From Colletotrichum lupini (taxonomy: Eukaryota > Ascomycota > Sordariomycetes > Glomerellales > Glomerellaceae): DNA of 64,000 nt. Both the position numbers and the translations under genes were made by a program. Shown in pieces: positions 61,575 through 64,000 of this stretch. The stretch's first letter is position 1; the number at the start of each line of letters is the position of its first letter. The DNA lies in contig NC_064680.1 in assembly GCF_023278565.1 (NCBI RefSeq), forward strand, positions 4,935,003 through 4,999,002. The letters run 5' to 3'. The notes under the pieces were generated by a model. That model was given only the letters and a program-made list of their open reading frames with translations. It did not search any database and had not been told where the DNA came from.

Positions 61575-62622
61575 CCCCCTAACGGAGCAATCCGCCGGGG
61601 CCGTACTATATATTACGTATTAAAAAAAACTAAGTATATTGCGCTCTATACCTAATTACTAATTAAAATAGCTCCTAACCTTCCCCTATATAAAGTCCTT
61701 TAAGTTCTAGCTATTTAAAAAGTAAGCTATACTTATTTTAATATATATAAAACCTCTTAATACTAACCTACGTAAGTAATTAAATTTTATATTATATACT
61801 CCTTCTTATTAAAAGTTAAGGGGCCCTTTATATATTCCTTTATATTTATAATATAGCCCGTATTAAAGGGATTTCTAGTTCTATAAAATATAATTTCTAA
61901 ATTAGCGTTAATATACTAAATCTTAACGTTTATATTAACCCGGCTATTTATAGCGTTCGTACTATTACCTAGCTAAATTCCGTATTATTAAAAGGTACTT
62001 CGCTAATCCTCGGGCGTATTTACGTTAGTTATAATAGCTATAGCGTCGAGCTAGCTAAGGGCGCCTAGCCTAAGAGGGGTAGACTTATTAACGGGCATCT
62101 TTAGTAAAGTAAGTTCTTATTAAAATAGTAGTTTATATATTAATAAGTTTATTTAGTAAATTTATTTAATAAATTTATTTAATTTAAATAAAGAGTAGCT
62201 TTAGGTAATATTAGAAGCGATAAGGATAAAAAAGATCTTTACGAGCTCTAGTATAAAAAGTAGTAAATATTAGCCTATTTAGCCCTTTCTTTAGAAACCT
62301 CTATATTATTATTAAAGTTTAGAATTTCTATAGTTAAGGGCCGCCTCTAACTATTACGGCCGACTATTATAACTAACTATTATAGCTAACCTCTATTATT
62401 AACCTTTTTAGCTAGCGCCGCCGCTAAAGAGGGCAGTTTACTTATTTTAAATTATATAATAATTCTCGTATTAAAATTATTATATTACGTTCAGCGCGTA
62501 CTTAGGGTATATTACGTATATTATATAGTTAAAAAGTATACCGTATTATATAATTTCCTTTAAAAGCGTGATCCCGTTAAGGTCGATCTTTTATACCTAT
62601 AAAGCTAAAAGAAAACTACTAT
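61575..62622 (-). mobile_element. Family A copy 14, full length, telomere-proximal
   Basis: 1,048 bp with perfect 14-bp duplications ATAAACCCTAACTC at 61561-61574 and 62623-62636. It carries the second subtype of the degraded frame (start MPVNKSTPLRLGAL-like, then a GYIINIKEYIKGPL middle), interrupted by TAG/TAA only. Confidence 0.87.
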
Positions 62623-63109
62623 ATAAACCCTAACTCGTATAATAATAGCGTTATATAAAGCCCTTAAGTATAACGGTTTTTTAAATAAAAGTAAAAGTAA
62701 GGGGGTTTATATAAACAAGGCCTTAATAAAAAAGTATTTATAAGTACTCTCTTTATACTAAAAACGTTATTAAAAGAACTTATTAAGGACGTAATAGTAT
62801 TAACTATTTTATTTATAAAAATAGATAATATTTAAATTAAAATTAATACTCTTATTAATTTATATATCCCTCTAAGTATATAGACCGTATTTAAGTCTTT
62901 TTTAAATAAATATATACTTATTCTTTTAAGTAAATAGCCTCTTTTTAAATAACCTAACGGGGTTATTAGAGCGACTTTATACTCCTTAGTTATAAGTTAC
63001 GTTTTTTACTTAAAAACTAGGCCCCTTAGGCCGTTTTATTACTTTCTAAACGTCCCCTTATTTAGTATAATTATTTTTTATATATTTCTTATATTTAAGA
63101 ATAATATAA

Positions 63110-63620
63110 AGTACTCGAACTTCGTTTTAAAAAGGCTCTTTATAAAACCGTTAGTTAATATCTTATTTATTAATATATAAATTACTTAGAATAAGCTTTT
63201 TAAATACTCTTATTATAACTATATATTTTAAATATCGACGTAATATAAATAAGTTAAGAAATATTCCCTTTCTTTTATTATAAATCTAATTATTTAATAA
63301 TTATTATAATATACTTTCTATACGTTACCGAGTTTAAATAAAATATTTATAAAAATGCGTTTAAAAATAAGTATTTCTTTAGTTATATATTCTAAGCTTA
63401 GTAGTTCGGCCTCCGTAATTAATATAGTTATTATATTTTAATAAGCTACTTTATACTAAACGAGGTTATTAAAAAAAAAGATTATAAAACCCTACGAAGA
63501 TCTTTAAGTCTTTTTATTATTTATAAACAAAGCGTCGTTTATAATTAGTAATACTTAATTACCCCCCGAGATCCTAAAATATATTACTAAGTATTATATA
63601 TAAAAAAAGTATTATATAAC
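63110..63620 (-). pseudogene. Ty1/copia RNase H domain remnant next to the telomere
   Basis: The minus strand reads, allowing RIP stops, as the copia RNase H series: a DA.F...KT.RSS.GF segment (~63540-63480), ITEAELLSL.Y..KE...FKR (~63415-63345), then RFIIKE.....T.L.YVDI (~63290-63230) and ..Y.L.NKILTNGFIKSL (~63190-63140). These correspond to SDA.FA....TRRSS.G, TSTTEAELLAL, the HVDI block and the MPADGLTKAL block of copia polyproteins. The upstream reverse transcriptase would lie at 63620-63885, but I could not read it. Non-functional. Confidence 0.78.
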
Positions 63621-63885
63621 CTAATTTATAATAAAATAATATCAATAAGACGGGTTTATTAAGAATTAAAAAAGTAGAGCGTATATAAAAATAATATCGG
63701 GCCGAATTATAATCGCTATATATAATATTAATCCGACTTTTTCTTAAAAAAACTTAGTTTTACTTAGGGATATAATCCCTAAGTTCTTTTTAATTAAAAC
63801 TATTAATAATAAAGTTATAAGAGTAATAAAATTAGTTTTTTAATACGTATATACTTAATTAATAAAAAGTAGTTAATAAAATAAC

Positions 63886-64000
63886 TTAGGGTTAGGGTTA
63901 GGGTTAGGGTTAGGGTTAGGGTTAGGGTTAGGGTTAGGGTTAGGGTTAGGGTTAGGGTTAGGGTTAGGGTTAGGGTTAGGGTTAGGGTTAGGGTTAGGGT
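63886..64000 (+). repeat. Telomere, (TTAGGG)n, about 19 units
   Basis: 115 bp of perfect TTAGGG ending at the window edge, in the orientation expected for the 3' G-rich strand at a right chromosome end. The array starts directly in AT-rich sequence (AATAAC) with no interstitial variants. Confidence 0.99.

Overview
This window is the right-hand end of a chromosome from a filamentous ascomycete (Pezizomycotina; the genus cannot be fixed from sequence alone). It ends in about 19 TTAGGG units (63886-64000). Genes carry short introns of 46-106 bp with GT..AG ends and CTAAC/CTGAC-like branch sites. Most of the window is extremely AT/TpA-rich, with C-to-T and G-to-A changes between repeat copies. 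This is the signature of repeat-induced point mutation (RIP).

Layout. 1-19876: AT-rich repeats, mostly a nest of insertions. A retroposon-like family 'B' copy (6124-19436) holds family 'A' copies, and one of those holds an 8.8-kb Ty3/gypsy-type LTR element (7280-16095), which itself holds another A copy. 19880-30120: gene island 1, with an MFS monocarboxylate-type transporter (4 exons), a secreted Kex2-processed protein, a small cysteine-rich secreted protein broken by one TAG, and a Zn2Cys6 transcription factor (2 exons). 30120-37055: RIP-degraded pogo/Fot1-like DNA transposon with TA-flanked inverted repeats and three nested insertions. 37056-38160: island 2, with a 50-codon basic ORF. 38160-49540: RIP-degraded repeats, including a 3.7-kb Mutator-like candidate and a 103-unit AAT microsatellite. 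49544-50036: a MITE-like element lying across the RIP boundary. 50037-60095: island 3, with an intact six-exon rhodopsin-fold membrane protein and several decayed genes. 60096-63885: RIP-degraded sequence with one A copy and a Ty1/copia RNase H remnant next to the telomere.

Function. The islands look like accessory subtelomeric content: a transporter, a regulator, secreted proteins and a membrane receptor-like protein. They do not form a recognisable biosynthetic cluster. Several island genes carry in-frame stops that single C-to-T changes explain, consistent with RIP leaking from the flanking repeats.

Most novel: families A and B. Both make 13-17 bp target duplications and lack terminal inverted repeats. 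B has an A-rich 3' end and 5'-truncated copies. A keeps a degraded ~146-codon reading frame in two sequence subtypes. No rRNA, tRNA or CRISPR array was recognised. All models come from reading the sequence by eye.
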